NCBI RefSeq assembly: GCF_030362795.1
Contig: NZ_JAUCBM010000005.1
Span: 1 to 64,000, forward strand
DNA length: 64,000 bases
Source of the DNA: Pseudochrobactrum kiredjianiae
GTDB taxonomy: Bacteria; Pseudomonadota; Alphaproteobacteria; Rhizobiales; Rhizobiaceae
Direction: 5' to 3'
In this document: positions 1 to 10,500 of the stretch, in pieces
How the letters are laid out: every line of letters starts with the position of its first letter
How positions within the stretch are numbered: the stretch's first letter is position 1
Notes under the pieces: model-generated
Seen by the model: only the letters and a program-made list of their open reading frames with translations
Told to the model about the DNA's origin: nothing
Databases searched by the model: none
Program-made: the position numbers and the translations under genes

Positions 1-1164
1 AAATTTGAACGTAACAAACCGCACGTCAACATCGGCACCATTGGTCACGTTGACCATGGTAAAACCTCGTTGACAGCTGCTATCACCAAATTCTTTGGTG
101 ACTTCAAGGCTTACGACCAAATCGATAATGCCCCGGAAGAAAAAGCACGCGGTATCACCATTTCGACTTCGCACGTTGAATACGAAACCGAAAACCGCCA
201 CTACGCACACGTAGACTGCCCAGGTCACGCTGACTATGTTAAGAACATGATCACCGGTGCGGCTCAGATGGACGGCGCGATCCTCGTAGTTAACGCTGCT
301 GATGGTCCAATGCCACAGACCCGTGAGCACATCCTGCTCGCTCGTCAGGTTGGTGTTCCTGCGATCGTTGTGTTCCTGAACAAAGTTGATCAGGTTGATG
401 ACGAAGAACTTCTGGAACTCGTAGAAATGGAAGTTCGTGAACTTCTTTCGAAATACGACTTCCCAGGTGATGATATTCCAGTTGTTAAGGGTTCGGCTCT
501 TGCTGCTCTGGAAGATTCAAACAAGAAAATCGGTGAAGACGCAGTTCGTGAACTGATGGCTGCTGTGGATGCTTACATCCCAACACCAGAGCGTCCAGTT
601 GATCTGCCATTCCTGATGCCAATCGAAGACGTATTCTCGATCTCCGGCCGTGGTACAGTTGTTACCGGTCGTGTAGAGCGCGGTATCGTTAAAGTTGGTG
701 AAGAAGTTGAAATCGTTGGCATGAAAGCCACCGGTAAAACAACAGTTACCGGCGTTGAAATGTTCCGCAAGCTGCTCGATCAGGGCCAGGCTGGCGATAA
801 CATCGGCGCACTGGTTCGCGGTGTAGGTCGTGAAGACGTAGAACGCGGTCAGGTTCTCTGCAAGCCAGGTTCGGTTAAGCCACACACCAAGTTCAAGGCA
901 GAAGCTTATATTCTGACCAAGGACGAAGGTGGTCGTCATACACCATTCTTCACAAACTACCGTCCGCAGTTTTATTTCCGTACAACTGACGTAACCGGTA
1001 TTGTGACCTTGCCAGAAGGCGTGGAAATGGTTATGCCGGGCGACAACGTAACTGTTGATGTTGCGCTGATCGTACCGATCGCCATGGAAGAAAAACTCCG
1101 TTTCGCGATCCGTGAAGGTGGCCGCACCGTTGGTGCAGGTATCGTCGCTTCGATCATCGAGTAA
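1..1164 (+). CDS. tuf: Elongation factor Tu (5' end outside the window)
   Basis: EF-Tu brings aminoacyl-tRNA to the ribosomal A site as a GTP complex in the cytoplasm. The frame is open from base 1, so only about the first four residues are missing. The P-loop GHVDHGKT is encoded at 43-66, followed by the DCPGH switch II motif and the NKVD guanine-recognition motif. Domains 2 and 3 are complete and the protein ends in the usual alphaproteobacterial GIVASIIE. It lies 84 bp upstream of rpsJ, the normal place at the end of the str operon. A weak inverted repeat (1178-1186 with 1216-1226) sits in that gap. Identity is certain; only the true start is not visible. Confidence 0.98.
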   Translation, partial: KFERNKPHVNIGTIGHVDHGKTSLTAAITKFFGDFKAYDQIDNAPEEKARGITISTSHVEYETENRHYAHVDCPGHADYVKNMITGAAQMDGAILVVNAADGPMPQTREHILLARQVGVPAIVVFLNKVDQVDDEELLELVEMEVRELLSKYDFPGDDIPVVKGSALAALEDSNKKIGEDAVRELMAAVDAYIPTPERPVDLPFLMPIEDVFSISGRGTVVTGRVERGIVKVGEEVEIVGMKATGKTTVTGVEMFRKLLDQGQAGDNIGALVRGVGREDVERGQVLCKPGSVKPHTKFKAEAYILTKDEGGRHTPFFTNYRPQFYFRTTDVTGIVTLPEGVEMVMPGDNVTVDVALIVPIAMEEKLRFAIREGGRTVGAGIVASIIE

Positions 1165-1248
1165 TAGATTTGTGCAGGGCGTTTGGTTTGGTGGTTTTAA
1201 AAGATCATCGTAACAGCCAAACGTCCCGCGTAATAAGGAACAAATCAA

Positions 1249-1557
1249 ATGAACGGTCAAAACATCCGCATTCGCCTTAAGGCGTTTGACCATCGGATCC
1301 TTGACGCTTCGACCCGCGAAATCGTGTCGACTGCCAAGCGTACCGGTGCCAATGTGCGCGGACCGATCCCTCTGCCAACACGGATCGAAAAGTTCACAGT
1401 AAACCGGTCGCCGCATATCGATAAGAAAAGCCGCGAGCAGTTCGAGATGCGCACTCATAAGCGTCTTCTCGATATCGTTGACCCAACCCCACAGACAGTT
1501 GATGCGCTTATGAAGCTGGATCTGTCGGCTGGTGTTGATGTCGAGATCAAGCTGTAA
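1249..1557 (+). CDS. rpsJ: 30S ribosomal protein S10
   Basis: S10 binds the 3' major domain of 16S rRNA in the small-subunit head and also works with NusB in transcription antitermination. The 102 residues are the normal length and include the family motifs [11 protein letters not shown] near the start and [19 protein letters not shown] in the middle. The ATG is preceded by an AAGGA-type ribosome binding site. It is the first gene of the S10 operon and is followed after 26 bp by rplC. Confidence 0.98.
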   Translation: MNGQNIRIRLKAFDHRILDASTREIVSTAKRTGANVRGPIPLPTRIEKFTVNRSPHIDKKSREQFEMRTHKRLLDIVDPTPQTVDALMKLDLSAGVDVEIKL

Positions 1558-1583
1558 GGCTTGAGGACGGAAGGAACGAACCG

Positions 1584-2312
1584 ATGCGTTCAGGTGTTAT
1601 TGCACAAAAGCTGGGCATGACCCGCGTTTATACAGACGCTGGCGAGCATGTACCGGTGACAGTACTCCGCATGGAGAACTGCCACGTTGTAGCTCAGCGC
1701 ACAGTAGAGAAAAACGGCTATACAGCCGTGCAGCTTGGCGTAGGATTGGCCAAGGTGAAAAATACGACCAAGGCTCTGCGCGGTCACTTCGCGAAGGCTG
1801 AAGTTGAACCGAAAGCGAAAGTAGCTGAATTCCGCGTTTCAGAAGACAATCTTCTGGATGTAGGCGCAGAAATCACTGCCGAGCATTTCGTAGCTGGTCA
1901 AAAAGTTGACGTTACAGGAACAACAATCGGTAAAGGTTTTGCCGGTGTTATGAAGCGTCACAACTTCGGCGGCGGCCGCGCAACTCATGGTAACTCGGTT
2001 TCGCACCGTGCCCATGGTTCGACCGGTCAGCGTCAGGATCCAGGTAAAGTATTCAAAGGCAAGAAAATGGCCGGTCACATGGGTCAGACCCGTGTAACCA
2101 CGCAGAATATCGAAGTTGTATCTACCGACCTCGATCGCGGCCTTATCCTTGTTCGCGGTGCTGTTCCAGGTTCCAAGGGTGCATGGATCTATGTACGTGA
2201 TGCTGTAAAAGTATCGCTTCCAGACAGTGCTCCTAAGCCAGCTGGCCTGCGCCAAGCTAAAGGTGAAGCTGCTGTGGTTTCTGAAACTGCAGCGACTGAG
2301 GGAGCCGAATAA
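1584..2312 (+). CDS. rplC: 50S ribosomal protein L3
   Basis: L3 is an early assembly protein that reaches towards the peptidyl transferase centre. The 242-residue product is longer than the E. coli protein (about 209) because of an Ala/Glu-rich C-terminal tail, which is common in alphaproteobacteria. The conserved loop with [17 protein letters not shown] and GSTGQ is present; the Gln of this loop is the residue methylated by PrmB in other species. The stop overlaps the rplD start by one base (TAATG), which suggests translational coupling. Confidence 0.98.
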   Translation: MRSGVIAQKLGMTRVYTDAGEHVPVTVLRMENCHVVAQRTVEKNGYTAVQLGVGLAKVKNTTKALRGHFAKAEVEPKAKVAEFRVSEDNLLDVGAEITAEHFVAGQKVDVTGTTIGKGFAGVMKRHNFGGGRATHGNSVSHRAHGSTGQRQDPGKVFKGKKMAGHMGQTRVTTQNIEVVSTDLDRGLILVRGAVPGSKGAWIYVRDAVKVSLPDSAPKPAGLRQAKGEAAVVSETAATEGAE

Positions 2313-2932
2313 TGGATCTCACGATTACAACACTTGAAGGCAAGGATGCCGGTAAAGTGCAGCTTTCCGAAGAAATCTTCGGTCTTGAGCCGCGCGATGA
2401 CATCCTTCAGCGCGTTGTCCTTTGGCAGCTCGCTCGCCGTCAGCAGGGTACTCACCAGACACTGACCCGTGGTGAAGTTGCACGTACCGGTGCAAAAATG
2501 TACAAGCAGAAGGGTACGGGCCGCGCTCGTCACCATTCCGCACGTGCACCACAGTTCCGTGGCGGTGGTAAGGCTCATGGCCCTGTTTCCCGCAGCTACG
2601 AGCACGATCTTCCTAAGAAGGTTCGCGCTTTGGCACTGCGTCACGCCCTTTCGGCTAAGGTTAAAGCCTCTGATCTGATCATCATCGATGATCTGGCAGC
2701 TGCAGAAGCCAAGACCAAGCTGCTGGTAAGCCAGTTTGCTAATCTCGGTCTGGAAAATGCACTGTTGATCGGTGGCGCTGAAATCGACGCCAACTTCAAG
2801 CTGGCTGCATCCAATATTCCGAATATTGATGTATTGCCGGTACAGGGCATCAACGTTTACGACATTCTTCGCCGTGGCAAGCTCGTCCTTTCCAAGGCAG
2901 CTGTCGAAGCCCTCGAGGAGCGTTTCAAATGA
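2312..2932 (+). CDS. rplD: 50S ribosomal protein L4
   Basis: L4 binds 23S rRNA and lines the peptide exit tunnel; in enterobacteria it also represses its own operon. The 206 residues carry the tunnel loop ([20 protein letters not shown]) between the N- and C-terminal parts. The gene begins within the rplC stop and overlaps rplW by 4 bp. No S10-type leader like that of E. coli was looked for beyond the weak repeat upstream of rpsJ. Confidence 0.98.
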   Translation: MDLTITTLEGKDAGKVQLSEEIFGLEPRDDILQRVVLWQLARRQQGTHQTLTRGEVARTGAKMYKQKGTGRARHHSARAPQFRGGGKAHGPVSRSYEHDLPKKVRALALRHALSAKVKASDLIIIDDLAAAEAKTKLLVSQFANLGLENALLIGGAEIDANFKLAASNIPNIDVLPVQGINVYDILRRGKLVLSKAAVEALEERFK

Positions 2933-3222
2933 CAGATCTTCGTCATTATGATGTGATCGTTAGCCCGGTCATTACCGAAAAGTCGACCATGGTTTCCGAA
3001 TTTAACCAGATCGTCTTTAACGTAGCCCGCAAGGCCACGAAACCAGAGATCAAAGCTGCAGTAGAAGCGCTTTTCGGCGTGAAAGTTACAGCTGTGAACA
3101 CCACTGTGCGTAAAGGCAAAGTGAAGCGGTTCCGCGGTATTGTTGGGCGCCAGAGCGATGTCAAAAAAGCGATCGTAACTTTGGCTGAAGGCCAGAGCAT
3201 CGACGTTTCGACTGGTCTCTGA
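2929..3222 (+). CDS. rplW: 50S ribosomal protein L23
   Basis: L23 sits at the tunnel exit, where it is the docking site for trigger factor and SRP. The product has 97 residues, normal for the family, with the conserved SPVITEKST start and the [17 protein letters not shown] loop. The ATGA overlap with rplD suggests coupled translation. Confidence 0.98.
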   Translation: MTDLRHYDVIVSPVITEKSTMVSEFNQIVFNVARKATKPEIKAAVEALFGVKVTAVNTTVRKGKVKRFRGIVGRQSDVKKAIVTLAEGQSIDVSTGL

Positions 3223-3242
3223 GAGGCCGTGGAGTAAAGACA

Positions 3243-4076
3243 ATGGCACTCAAGCACTTTAATCCGATCACTCCTAGCCTGCGTCAGCTGGTTATTGTTG
3301 ATCGTTCGGAGCTCTTCAAAGGTAAGCCGGTCAAGGCATTGACCGAAGGTTTGTCTAAAAAGGGCGGTCGTAACAACACCGGTCGTATCACTGTTCGCTT
3401 TCAGGGCGGTGGTCACAAGCGTACTTACCGCTTTATCGATTTTAAGCGTACAAAGCACGATTTGACTGCTACTGTTGAGCGTCTTGAATACGATCCAAAC
3501 CGTACCGCATTCATCGCGTTGATCCGCTACGAAGACGGTGTTCTGAACTACATCCTGGCACCACAGCGTCTTGCTGTTGGCGACAAGGTAGTTTCAGGTG
3601 CACAGGTTGACGTTAAGCCAGGTAATGCGATGCCACTCGGTGCGATGCCGGTTGGTACCATTATCCACAACGTGGAAATGAAGCCGGGCAAGGGCGGTCA
3701 GATCGCTCGTTCCGCTGGTACCTATGCTCAGCTCGTTGGTCGCGATCAGGGAATGGCGATTCTTCGCCTGAACTCAGGTGAACAGCGTCTGGTCCATTCG
3801 GCCTGTATGGCTACTGTTGGCGCCGTATCCAATCCGGATCACGGCAACACCAACGACGGTAAAGCCGGTCGTTCCGTATGGCGCGGTAAGCGTCCACACG
3901 TACGCGGCGTTGCTATGAACCCGGTTGATCACCCGCACGGTGGTGGTGAAGGTCGTACTTCGGGTGGTCGTCATCCTGTTACTCCGTGGGGTAAACCTAC
4001 GAAGGGCAAGAAGACACGCTCGAACAAAGCGACAGATAAATTCATCGCTCGCTCGCGTCATCAGCGTAAGAAATAA
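3243..4076 (+). CDS. rplB: 50S ribosomal protein L2
   Basis: L2 is a large primary 23S rRNA binding protein needed for subunit association and peptidyl transfer. The 277 residues are standard. The C-terminal signature [12 protein letters not shown], which contains the His linked to peptidyl transferase activity in E. coli, is present, as is the basic tail ending in SRHQRKK. It starts 20 bp after rplW and is followed by rpsS after 15 bp. Confidence 0.98.
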   Translation: MALKHFNPITPSLRQLVIVDRSELFKGKPVKALTEGLSKKGGRNNTGRITVRFQGGGHKRTYRFIDFKRTKHDLTATVERLEYDPNRTAFIALIRYEDGVLNYILAPQRLAVGDKVVSGAQVDVKPGNAMPLGAMPVGTIIHNVEMKPGKGGQIARSAGTYAQLVGRDQGMAILRLNSGEQRLVHSACMATVGAVSNPDHGNTNDGKAGRSVWRGKRPHVRGVAMNPVDHPHGGGEGRTSGGRHPVTPWGKPTKGKKTRSNKATDKFIARSRHQRKK

Positions 4077-4091
4077 GAGAGGTAGTCTAAA

Positions 4092-4370
4092 GTGGCTCGT
4101 TCAGTTTGGAAAGGACCGTTTATTGACGGCTATCTTCTCAAGAAGGCTGAGAAGGTACGCTCCGGCGGTCGTAATGAGGTCATCAAGATTTGGAGCCGTC
4201 GCTCCACAATCTTGCCGCAGTTTGTTGGCCTGACCTTTGGTGTATACAACGGTAATAAACACATTCCTGTGTCCATCTCCGAAGAAATGGTCGGACACAA
4301 GTTCGGTGAATTCGCTCCAACCCGTACCTATTACGGTCACGGTGCGGACAAGAAAGCGAAGAGGAAGTAA
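4092..4370 (+). CDS. rpsS: 30S ribosomal protein S19
   Basis: S19 is a head protein that forms a complex with S13 near the A-site tRNA. The product begins ARSVWKGPF after the initiator and contains the [13 protein letters not shown] signature close to the C-terminus. The start codon is GTG, the only reading that gives the conserved N-terminus. Length 92 residues is standard. rplV follows after 2 bp. Confidence 0.97.
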   Translation: MARSVWKGPFIDGYLLKKAEKVRSGGRNEVIKIWSRRSTILPQFVGLTFGVYNGNKHIPVSISEEMVGHKFGEFAPTRTYYGHGADKKAKRK

Positions 4371-4372
4371 GT

Positions 4373-4762
4373 ATGGGCAAGGCTAAGGCTCCGCGCCAGC
4401 TTAAGGATAACGAGGCGAAAGCCGTCGCCCGCACGATTCGCGTTAGCCCGCAGAAACTTAATCTTGTCGCGGCGTTGATCCGCGGCAAGAAAGTTAACGC
4501 GGCTCTTGCTGATCTGTCGTTCTCGCGCAAGCGTATCGCAGAAACAGTTAAGAAGACGCTCGAATCGGCAATCGCCAACGCAGAAAACAATCATGACCTT
4601 GATGTTGATGCTTTGGTCGTTGCGGAAGCTTCTGTTGGCAAGTCGATCGTCATGAAGCGCTTTCATGTACGTGGCCGTGGTAAGGCAAGCCGGATTGAAC
4701 GTCCGTTTTCGCATCTGACCATCGTTGTCCGCGAAGTCGCCGCAAAAGGGGAGGCTGCATAA
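4373..4762 (+). CDS. rplV: 50S ribosomal protein L22
   Basis: L22 spans the 50S subunit and its beta-hairpin narrows the exit tunnel. The 129-residue product shows the family features [19 protein letters not shown] and the hairpin region ending in [20 protein letters not shown]. The stop overlaps the rpsC start by one base (TAATG). Confidence 0.97.
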   Translation: MGKAKAPRQLKDNEAKAVARTIRVSPQKLNLVAALIRGKKVNAALADLSFSRKRIAETVKKTLESAIANAENNHDLDVDALVVAEASVGKSIVMKRFHVRGRGKASRIERPFSHLTIVVREVAAKGEAA

Positions 4763-5472
4763 TGGGCCAGAAGATTAATCCGATCGGTTTTCGTCTGGGC
4801 ATCAACCGTACCTGGGATTCGCGTTGGTACGCGAATACCGGCGAATACGGTAAGCTGCTTCATGAAGACCTGAAGATTCGCAAATACCTGACTGAAGAAC
4901 TCAAACAGGCTGCGATCTCCAAAATCGTGATTGAACGTCCGCACAAGAAGTGCCGTGTGACCATTCACTCGGCTCGTCCGGGCATTATCATCGGTAAAAA
5001 GGGTGCAGATATCGAAAAGCTTCGCAAGAAGCTGTCCGATATGACCAACTCTGACGCAGTTCTCAACATTGTTGAAGTTCGTAAGCCAGAAGTTGATGCT
5101 ACTCTGATTGCTCAGTCGATCACTCAGCAGCTGGAACGCCGTGTGGCATTCCGTCGCGCTATGAAGCGTGCTGTTCAGTCCGCAATGCGTCTCGGCGCAG
5201 AAGGCATCCGTATTAATTGTTCGGGTCGTCTTGGCGGTGCAGAAATTGCACGTATGGAATGGTACCGTGAAGGTCGCGTTCCTCTTCACACTCTGCGCGC
5301 TGATATTGACTACGGTACAGCTGAAGCACAGACCGCTTACGGTATCTGCGGCGTGAAGGTTTGGGTATTCAAGGGCGAAATCCTTGAGCACGATCCAATG
5401 GCTTCTGAACGTCGTGCGATTGAGAGCGACGCTCAGGGTCCGCAGTCAAACCGCCGCCGCGAAAACGCTTAA
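4762..5472 (+). CDS. rpsC: 30S ribosomal protein S3
   Basis: S3 lines the mRNA entry channel of the small subunit. The 236 residues contain an N-terminal KH domain with the [16 protein letters not shown] signature (about residues 73-88) and the C-terminal S3 domain with [11 protein letters not shown]. The last codons and the stop lie in one arm of a 13-bp palindrome (5460-5472 with 5475-5487) that separates it from rplP. The palindrome is not followed by a T run, so it is more likely an mRNA processing or stability hairpin than a terminator. Confidence 0.98.
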   Translation: MGQKINPIGFRLGINRTWDSRWYANTGEYGKLLHEDLKIRKYLTEELKQAAISKIVIERPHKKCRVTIHSARPGIIIGKKGADIEKLRKKLSDMTNSDAVLNIVEVRKPEVDATLIAQSITQQLERRVAFRRAMKRAVQSAMRLGAEGIRINCSGRLGGAEIARMEWYREGRVPLHTLRADIDYGTAEAQTAYGICGVKVWVFKGEILEHDPMASERRAIESDAQGPQSNRRRENA

Positions 5473-5511
5473 TTTTAAGCGTTTTCGGTTAGAATATTGG
5501 AGTAGAGAACA

Positions 5512-5925
5512 ATGTTGCAGCCTAAGCGCACAAAGTTCCGTAAGCAGTTCAAGGGCCGTATTCACGGTGAATCCAAGGGCGGTACGGATCTTAACTTCGG
5601 TGCTTTCGGTCTGAAGGCAGTCGAGCCTGAGCGTGTTACAGCACGTCAGATCGAAGCCGCTCGCCGTGCCATTACCCGTCACATGAAACGTGCCGGTCGT
5701 GTATGGATCCGGATCTTCCCGGATCTGCCAGTAACTTCTAAACCTACCGAAGTCCGTATGGGTAAAGGTAAGGGTTCAGTGGACTACTGGGCATGCCGCG
5801 TAGCACCAGGTCGTGTTATGTTTGAGCTTGACGGCGTAGCCGAAGATGTGGCACGTGAAGCTCTCAGACTCGGAGCTGCGAAGCTGCCGATCAAGACGCG
5901 TTTTATTCAACGCATCGCTGAATAA
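5512..5925 (+). CDS. rplP: 50S ribosomal protein L16
   Basis: L16 helps position the A-site tRNA acceptor arm. The 137 residues start [15 protein letters not shown], typical of the family, and contain [21 protein letters not shown]. It follows rpsC after 39 bp, a wider gap than its neighbours because of the palindrome there. rpmC begins 11 bp downstream. Confidence 0.98.
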   Translation: MLQPKRTKFRKQFKGRIHGESKGGTDLNFGAFGLKAVEPERVTARQIEAARRAITRHMKRAGRVWIRIFPDLPVTSKPTEVRMGKGKGSVDYWACRVAPGRVMFELDGVAEDVAREALRLGAAKLPIKTRFIQRIAE

Positions 5926-5936
5926 GAGAGACAGCT

Positions 5937-6137
5937 ATGAAAGCCGCAGACATCCGGGCCAAAAGCCTCGACCAGATGACTGATCAGTTGGGTGGATTGA
6001 AGAAAGAGCAGTTTAATCTGCGCTTTCAGAAAGCCACCGGTCAGTTGGAAAAAACCGCTCGTGTGAAGCAGGTTCGCCGCGACATCGCACGTATCAAGAC
6101 TATTGCCCGCCAGAAGGCGGCCGAAAGCAAGGCATAA
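5937..6137 (+). CDS. rpmC: 50S ribosomal protein L29
   Basis: L29 is a small helical protein near the tunnel exit beside L23. The 66 residues form the expected two-helix hairpin, with [14 protein letters not shown] in the first half and [13 protein letters not shown] in the second. rpsQ follows after 11 bp. Confidence 0.96.
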   Translation: MKAADIRAKSLDQMTDQLGGLKKEQFNLRFQKATGQLEKTARVKQVRRDIARIKTIARQKAAESKA

Positions 6138-6148
6138 GGAATATAATA

Positions 6149-6379
6149 ATGCCTAAACGCATTCTGCAGGGCGTTGTCGTTAGCGACAAGAACGACAAAA
6201 CTGTCGTTGTTAAAGTGGAGCGCCGTTACGCGCATCCACTGCTTCAGAAGATTATTCGTCAGTCCAAGAAGTACAAAGCTCACGACGCCAACAACCAGTT
6301 CAAGGTTGGGGATCAGGTTTCCATTCAGGAATCTGCTCCGATTTCGAAAGACAAACGTTGGGTAGTTCTCGCGAACTAA
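6149..6379 (+). CDS. rpsQ: 30S ribosomal protein S17
   Basis: S17 is a primary 16S rRNA binding protein of OB-fold type. The product has 76 residues with the [21 protein letters not shown] start and the [18 protein letters not shown] loop. A 78-bp gap with a two-part hairpin (6402-6435) separates it from rplN; this is where the classical S10/spc operon boundary lies in other bacteria. Confidence 0.97.
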   Translation: MPKRILQGVVVSDKNDKTVVVKVERRYAHPLLQKIIRQSKKYKAHDANNQFKVGDQVSIQESAPISKDKRWVVLAN

Positions 6380-6401
6380 TTAACGGGCTAACATAAACAC
6401 G

Positions 6402-6435
6402 CAGCTTAGGTAGGGCATGAGCCCTTAACCAGCTG
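6402..6435 (+). promoter_or_regulatory. Hairpin at the S10/spc boundary
   Basis: CAGCT pairs with AGCTG and, inside it, AGGGC pairs with GCCCT around a four-base loop. It lies between rpsQ and rplN, 22 bp before the rplN start, and has no T run after it. This is the position of the S10/spc operon border in E. coli. A role in mRNA processing or regulation of rplN is possible but not shown. Confidence 0.4.
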
Positions 6436-6457
6436 AGAGATAAGAAGGCGGCCAGTC

Positions 6458-6826
6458 ATGATTCAGATGCAAACAAACCTCGACGTGGCGGATAATTCCG
6501 GCGCACGTCGTGTCATGTGCATCAAGGTGCTGGGCGGCTCGAAACGGAAATACGCTTCCGTTGGTGACATCATTGTGGTGTCCATCAAGGAAGCGATTCC
6601 TCGTGGCCGCGTAAAAAAGGGTGACGTAATGAAGGCGGTTGTGGTTCGCACAGCCAAGGACATTCGTCGCGCAGATGGCAGCGTTATCCGTTTTGATAAC
6701 AATGCCGCTGTTTTGATTGATAACAAGAAAGAGCCTATCGGCACACGTATCTTCGGACCGGTTCCACGCGAACTTCGCGCTAAGAGCCATATGAAGATCA
6801 TCTCGCTGGCTCCTGAAGTTCTGTAA
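6458..6826 (+). CDS. rplN: 50S ribosomal protein L14
   Basis: L14 binds 23S rRNA and contacts 16S rRNA in an intersubunit bridge; it is also the docking site for the silencing factor RsfS. The 122 residues include the signature [19 protein letters not shown] and the [17 protein letters not shown] segment. The start at 6458 gives the family N-terminus [12 protein letters not shown]. rplX follows after 13 bp. Confidence 0.98.
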   Translation: MIQMQTNLDVADNSGARRVMCIKVLGGSKRKYASVGDIIVVSIKEAIPRGRVKKGDVMKAVVVRTAKDIRRADGSVIRFDNNAAVLIDNKKEPIGTRIFGPVPRELRAKSHMKIISLAPEVL

Positions 6827-6839
6827 GGGAAGTTCGACG

Positions 6840-7151
6840 ATGCAAAAGATTCGCAAAGGCGACCGCGTTGTAGTGCTTGTCGGTAAGGACAAGGGCCGTA
6901 CCGGTGAAGTGATCAAGGTCTTGCCAAAAGAAGATCAGGCTTTCGTAAGCGGTATCAATATTGTTAAGCGCCATCAGCGTCAGACACAGACACAGGAAGC
7001 CGGCATTATTTCGAAAGAAGCCGCAATCCATTTGTCGAACCTGGCAATTGCTGATCCTAAAGATGGTAAGCCAACTCGCGTTGGTTTCATCGAAAAGGAT
7101 GGCAAGAAGGTACGCGTAGCAAAACGTTCCGGAGAGTCGATCGATGGCTGA
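6840..7151 (+). CDS. rplX: 50S ribosomal protein L24
   Basis: L24 is an assembly initiator of the large subunit. The 103-residue protein has an N-terminal KOW motif ([19 protein letters not shown]) and the [14 protein letters not shown] segment. It overlaps rplE by 8 bp, so translation of the two is probably coupled. Confidence 0.97.
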   Translation: MQKIRKGDRVVVLVGKDKGRTGEVIKVLPKEDQAFVSGINIVKRHQRQTQTQEAGIISKEAAIHLSNLAIADPKDGKPTRVGFIEKDGKKVRVAKRSGESIDG

Positions 7152-7701
7152 AGCAAAGAGTGAACCACGCTTCAAGACGCTTTATAAGGATACAATCCGT
7201 AAAGCTCTTCTTGAAGAGTTCAAATACAGCAACGAAATGCAGATTCCACGCGTTTCTAAAGTTGTAATCAATATGGGTGTTGGCGAAGCCACTGCAGACT
7301 CTAAAAAGCCTGCACGCGCTGCTGAAGATCTGGCACAAATCGCCGGTCAGAAGGCTGTCATTACCCGCGCACGTAATTCAATCGCAACCTTCAAACTCCG
7401 TGAAGATATGCCGATTGGTACGAAAGTCACCCTGCGTGGCGAGCGTATGTATGAATTTTTGGATCGTCTGATCACGATTGCGCTTCCGCGCGTTCGCGAC
7501 TTTCGCGGTCTGAATCCTAAAAGCTTTGACGGTCGTGGCAACTTCGCCATGGGTATCAAGGAACACATCGTGTTTCCAGAAATCAACTACGATAAAGTTG
7601 ATCAGATCTGGGGCATGGACATCATCGTTTGCACGACTGCACCAACGGATGATGAAGCTCGCGCTCTTCTGCGCGCCTTCAACTTCCCGTTTCGCCAGTA
7701 A
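7144..7701 (+). CDS. rplE: 50S ribosomal protein L5
   Basis: L5 binds 5S rRNA and contacts the P-site tRNA and S13. The 185 residues carry the [13 protein letters not shown] motif, the [26 protein letters not shown] region and the C-terminal [20 protein letters not shown] segment. The start inside the end of rplX gives the normal family length. Confidence 0.98.
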   Translation: MAEAKSEPRFKTLYKDTIRKALLEEFKYSNEMQIPRVSKVVINMGVGEATADSKKPARAAEDLAQIAGQKAVITRARNSIATFKLREDMPIGTKVTLRGERMYEFLDRLITIALPRVRDFRGLNPKSFDGRGNFAMGIKEHIVFPEINYDKVDQIWGMDIIVCTTAPTDDEARALLRAFNFPFRQ

Positions 7702-7727
7702 CGACAAGCGTAGCGAGGTAATCAAAA

Positions 7728-8033
7728 ATGGCCAAGACTAGCGCAGTCGAAAACAACAAGCGCCGCGAAAAGTTGGTTAAGCGTCATGCTGTTAAGCGTG
7801 CACGTTTGAAGGCAATTGTTATGGATCAGTCCCTGCCTCTGGATGAGCGCTTCCGCGCTACAATCCAGTTGGCTGAGATGCCACGTAACTCCTCCAAAGT
7901 TCGCATTCGCAACCGTTGCGAAGTTTCCGGACGTCCACGCGGTTTCTACCGCAAGCTTCGTATGTCGCGTATTGCTTTGCGCCAGCTGGGTTCGCTCGGC
8001 CAGGTTCCAGGCATCGTAAAGTCGAGCTGGTAA
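7728..8033 (+). CDS. rpsN: 30S ribosomal protein S14 (zinc-free type)
   Basis: S14 is a late-binding head protein near the decoding region. The 101-residue length and the single cysteine in [17 protein letters not shown] show the long, zinc-independent form; the CxxC pairs of the short zinc-binding form are absent. It lies between rplE and rpsH as in other spc operons. Confidence 0.97.
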   Translation: MAKTSAVENNKRREKLVKRHAVKRARLKAIVMDQSLPLDERFRATIQLAEMPRNSSKVRIRNRCEVSGRPRGFYRKLRMSRIALRQLGSLGQVPGIVKSSW

Positions 8034-8045
8034 GGGAGTTATTAC

Positions 8046-8444
8046 ATGACTATGTCAGATCCTATCGGCGATATGCTGACCCGCATCCGCAATGCGCTTG
8101 GACGTAAAAAGACCAAGCTCTCCACACCTGCTTCCAAGCTGCGCGCTCGCGTACTTGATGTGCTGCAGGCTGAAGGCTACATCCGCGGATACACACAGAC
8201 CGACTTCGACAACGGTAAATCCGAAATCGAAATCGAACTGAAATATTACGAGGGTGCGCCTGTCATCCGTGAATTGACCCGCGTTTCAAAGCCGGGCCGT
8301 CGCGTTTACGTTTCGGTAAAGTCGATTCCACAAGTCGCTAACGGCCTTGGTATCTCCATTCTTTCCACCCCTAAGGGTGTGATGGCAGATCATCAGGCTC
8401 GTGAGCAAAACGTTGGTGGTGAGCTGCTCTGCCGCATCTTCTGA
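8046..8444 (+). CDS. rpsH: 30S ribosomal protein S8
   Basis: S8 is a primary 16S rRNA binding protein and, in E. coli, the translational repressor of the spc operon. The 132 residues start [16 protein letters not shown] and end with the conserved [10 protein letters not shown]. An internal ATG two codons on would also fit, but the chosen start matches relatives in length. Confidence 0.97.
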   Translation: MTMSDPIGDMLTRIRNALGRKKTKLSTPASKLRARVLDVLQAEGYIRGYTQTDFDNGKSEIEIELKYYEGAPVIRELTRVSKPGRRVYVSVKSIPQVANGLGISILSTPKGVMADHQAREQNVGGELLCRIF

Positions 8445-8484
8445 TGTGGCTGAGTGGTGAACATAGAAACGGACAGGGTTAACA

Positions 8485-9018
8485 ATGTCTCGTATCGGTA
8501 AAAAACCCGTGCCGGTTCCGGCAGGCGTGACCGCCAGCGTTGATGGTCAGACTGTTATTGCCAAAGGCACTAAAGGCGAACTTCAGTTCGTTGTAAGTCA
8601 AGAAGTAAGCGTTAAGATGGAAGAGGGCGCAGTTAGCGTTACTCCTCTGTCCCAGTCGAAAGACGCCCGCGCTAAATGGGGCATGGCCCGTACCATGATC
8701 AGCAACATCTTCACCGGTGTTAAAGACGGCTTCGAAAAGAAGCTTGAAATTACCGGTGTTGGTTATCGTGCTGCTATGCAGGGTAAGAATCTTCAGCTTT
8801 CGCTGGGTTTCAGCCATGAAGTCATCTACGATGTTCCAGCCGGCATCACTGTTGCAACACCAAAGCCAACGGAAATCGTTATCTCTGGTATTGACAAGCA
8901 GGTTGTAGGTCAAGTTGCTGCCGAGATCCGTGAATACCGTTCACCTGAGCCTTATAAAGGCAAGGGCGTTCGTTATGCCGGTGAAGTTATCGTCCGCAAG
9001 GCCGGTAAGAAGAAATAA
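8485..9018 (+). CDS. rplF: 50S ribosomal protein L6
   Basis: L6 lies near the factor-binding site of the large subunit. The 177 residues contain two repeated L6 folds and the C-terminal signature [16 protein letters not shown]. It begins [11 protein letters not shown], as in relatives, and is followed after 12 bp by rplR. Confidence 0.98.
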   Translation: MSRIGKKPVPVPAGVTASVDGQTVIAKGTKGELQFVVSQEVSVKMEEGAVSVTPLSQSKDARAKWGMARTMISNIFTGVKDGFEKKLEITGVGYRAAMQGKNLQLSLGFSHEVIYDVPAGITVATPKPTEIVISGIDKQVVGQVAAEIREYRSPEPYKGKGVRYAGEVIVRKAGKKK

Positions 9019-9030
9019 GGAACACGTGTT

Positions 9031-9393
9031 ATGGCATCGCCGAAACAAACTATTCAGCGCCGTGCTGCACGCGTTCGTCGTCAGCTCAAAGCTGTTTCGA
9101 ATGGTCGCCTGCGTCTGAGCGTACACCGTACGTCCAAGAATATCTACGCACAGATCATCGATGATGTTCGTGGTCATACCGTTGCTGCCGCCTCCACTCT
9201 GGAAGGTGAGCTCAAGGGTTCTCTGAAAACCGGTGCCGATACTGCAGCAGCTGCTGCAGTTGGCAAGCTGGTTGCAGAGCGTGCCGCTCAGGCTGGCGTA
9301 GCAGAAGTTGTCTTCGATCGTGGCGCATATATTTTCCACGGTCGTGTGAAAGCTCTTGCTGACGCAGCGCGTGAAGCTGGTCTCAGCTTCTAA
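9031..9393 (+). CDS. rplR: 50S ribosomal protein L18
   Basis: L18 binds 5S rRNA with L5 and L25. The 120 residues have the basic N-terminus [13 protein letters not shown], the [17 protein letters not shown] core and the [24 protein letters not shown] end. The gene is followed by a strong terminator-like hairpin and a 280-bp gap before rpsE, which is unusual inside an spc operon. Confidence 0.98.
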   Translation: MASPKQTIQRRAARVRRQLKAVSNGRLRLSVHRTSKNIYAQIIDDVRGHTVAAASTLEGELKGSLKTGADTAAAAAVGKLVAERAAQAGVAEVVFDRGAYIFHGRVKALADAAREAGLSF

Positions 9394-9401
9394 AAAAATA
9401 C

Positions 9402-9441
9402 AAAAAATGTCGTCAGGTGCTTGCATTTGACGACATTTTTT
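9402..9441 (+). terminator. Intrinsic terminator-like hairpin between rplR and rpsE
   Basis: A perfect 14-bp inverted repeat (9402-9415 with 9428-9441) with a 12-nt loop begins 9 bp after the rplR stop. Its core is TGTCGTCA/TGACGACA, flanked by A6 on one side and T6 on the other, the shape of a Rho-independent terminator usable in both directions. The rest of the 280-bp gap holds no open reading frame and may carry a new promoter for rpsE. Confidence 0.75.
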
Positions 9442-9673
9442 ATGTATTACAGCCTCGTGTTTCACAAGTGAATCACAATAGACGCTGTAAGCTAAACTAC
9501 ACATCATAGTTGCCTGATACGTTTTAACGTTGATCGCATTGATGGCAAGGCGCTCTGGTATCGGTTCTGACTTGTCATGAAACCGAGCTATGGGTGCCTA
9601 TTTGTGCATTTTCAGACTTAATGTCTTGTTAATGTTTCAATTGTGCTTCCGGAAAAGAAAAAGGAATTAGGAA

Positions 9674-10234
9674 ATGGCACAGAAAGAACGTAATCGCGAT
9701 GACCGCGGTCGCGAAGAGCGCGATAGCGAATTCGTAGATAAACTGGTTCATATTAACCGCGTTGCTAAAGTTGTTAAGGGCGGTCGTCGCTTCGGCTTTG
9801 CTGCTCTGGTTGTTGTTGGTGATCAGAAAGGCCGCGTAGGCTTTGGTCATGGTAAAGCCCGCGAAGTGCCTGAAGCAATTCGTAAGGCAACTGAAGCTGC
9901 TAAGCGTGACATGATTTTTGTTCCGCTGCGTTCAGGTCGTACACTGCATCACGACGTTCAGGGCCGTCATGGCGCCGGTAAAGTTCTCTTGCGTTCGGCT
10001 CCTGCCGGTAAGGGTATCATTGCTGGTGGTCCAATGCGTGCGGTTTTCGAAACGCTCGGCGTTCAGGACGTTGTAGCCAAGTCCCTTGGCTCATCAAATC
10101 CATACAACATGGTGCGTGCAACCTTTGATGCTCTGAAGCATCAGATGCACCCGAAAGATATCGCTGCACAGCGCGGTATCAAGTATTCGACCCTGCAGGC
10201 ACGTCGTCAGGACGTTGTCGGTGGTGAAGAGTAA
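9674..10234 (+). CDS. rpsE: 30S ribosomal protein S5
   Basis: S5 helps shape the decoding site and affects translational fidelity. The 186 residues contain the N-terminal double-stranded RNA binding domain ([20 protein letters not shown], about residues 24-43) and the C-terminal fold with [27 protein letters not shown] (split over residues about 117-145). The N-terminal extension rich in Asp, Arg and Glu is typical of alphaproteobacteria. It is separated from rplR by a terminator-like hairpin. Confidence 0.98.
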   Translation: MAQKERNRDDRGREERDSEFVDKLVHINRVAKVVKGGRRFGFAALVVVGDQKGRVGFGHGKAREVPEAIRKATEAAKRDMIFVPLRSGRTLHHDVQGRHGAGKVLLRSAPAGKGIIAGGPMRAVFETLGVQDVVAKSLGSSNPYNMVRATFDALKHQMHPKDIAAQRGIKYSTLQARRQDVVGGEE

Positions 10235-10281
10235 CCATTGGGGAGGGCCGCAAGGCTCGCCAGGACTTAAGGAACAAAGTT

Positions 10282-10479
10282 ATGTCTTCTACTAAAGGCA
10301 AAACGGTTACCGTTGAACAGATTGGTAGCCCAATTCGTCGTCCGAAAGAACAGCGCGCTACGCTCGTTGGTCTCGGTCTTAACAAAATGCGCCGCCGCAG
10401 CACACTGGAAGATACACCTTCCGTTCGTGGTATGATTGCTAAGGTTGCGCACCTCGTTCGCGTTGTGGACGAAGCTTAA
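10282..10479 (+). CDS. rpmD: 50S ribosomal protein L30
   Basis: L30 is a small protein of the large subunit. The 65 residues contain the family pattern [20 protein letters not shown] followed by GLGLNKMRR and end in [10 protein letters not shown] ribosome binding site (AAGGAA) precedes the ATG. rplO follows after 21 bp. Confidence 0.97.
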   Translation: MSSTKGKTVTVEQIGSPIRRPKEQRATLVGLGLNKMRRRSTLEDTPSVRGMIAKVAHLVRVVDEA

Positions 10480-10500
10480 TTAAAGCGCAGGAGAATTATC

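Noticed and set aside
517-1458. 313-codon frame on the minus strand across tuf and rpsJ
   Set aside because: It is opposite two certain genes, spans their intergenic gap and has no recognisable domain; it follows from codon bias of the tuf strand.
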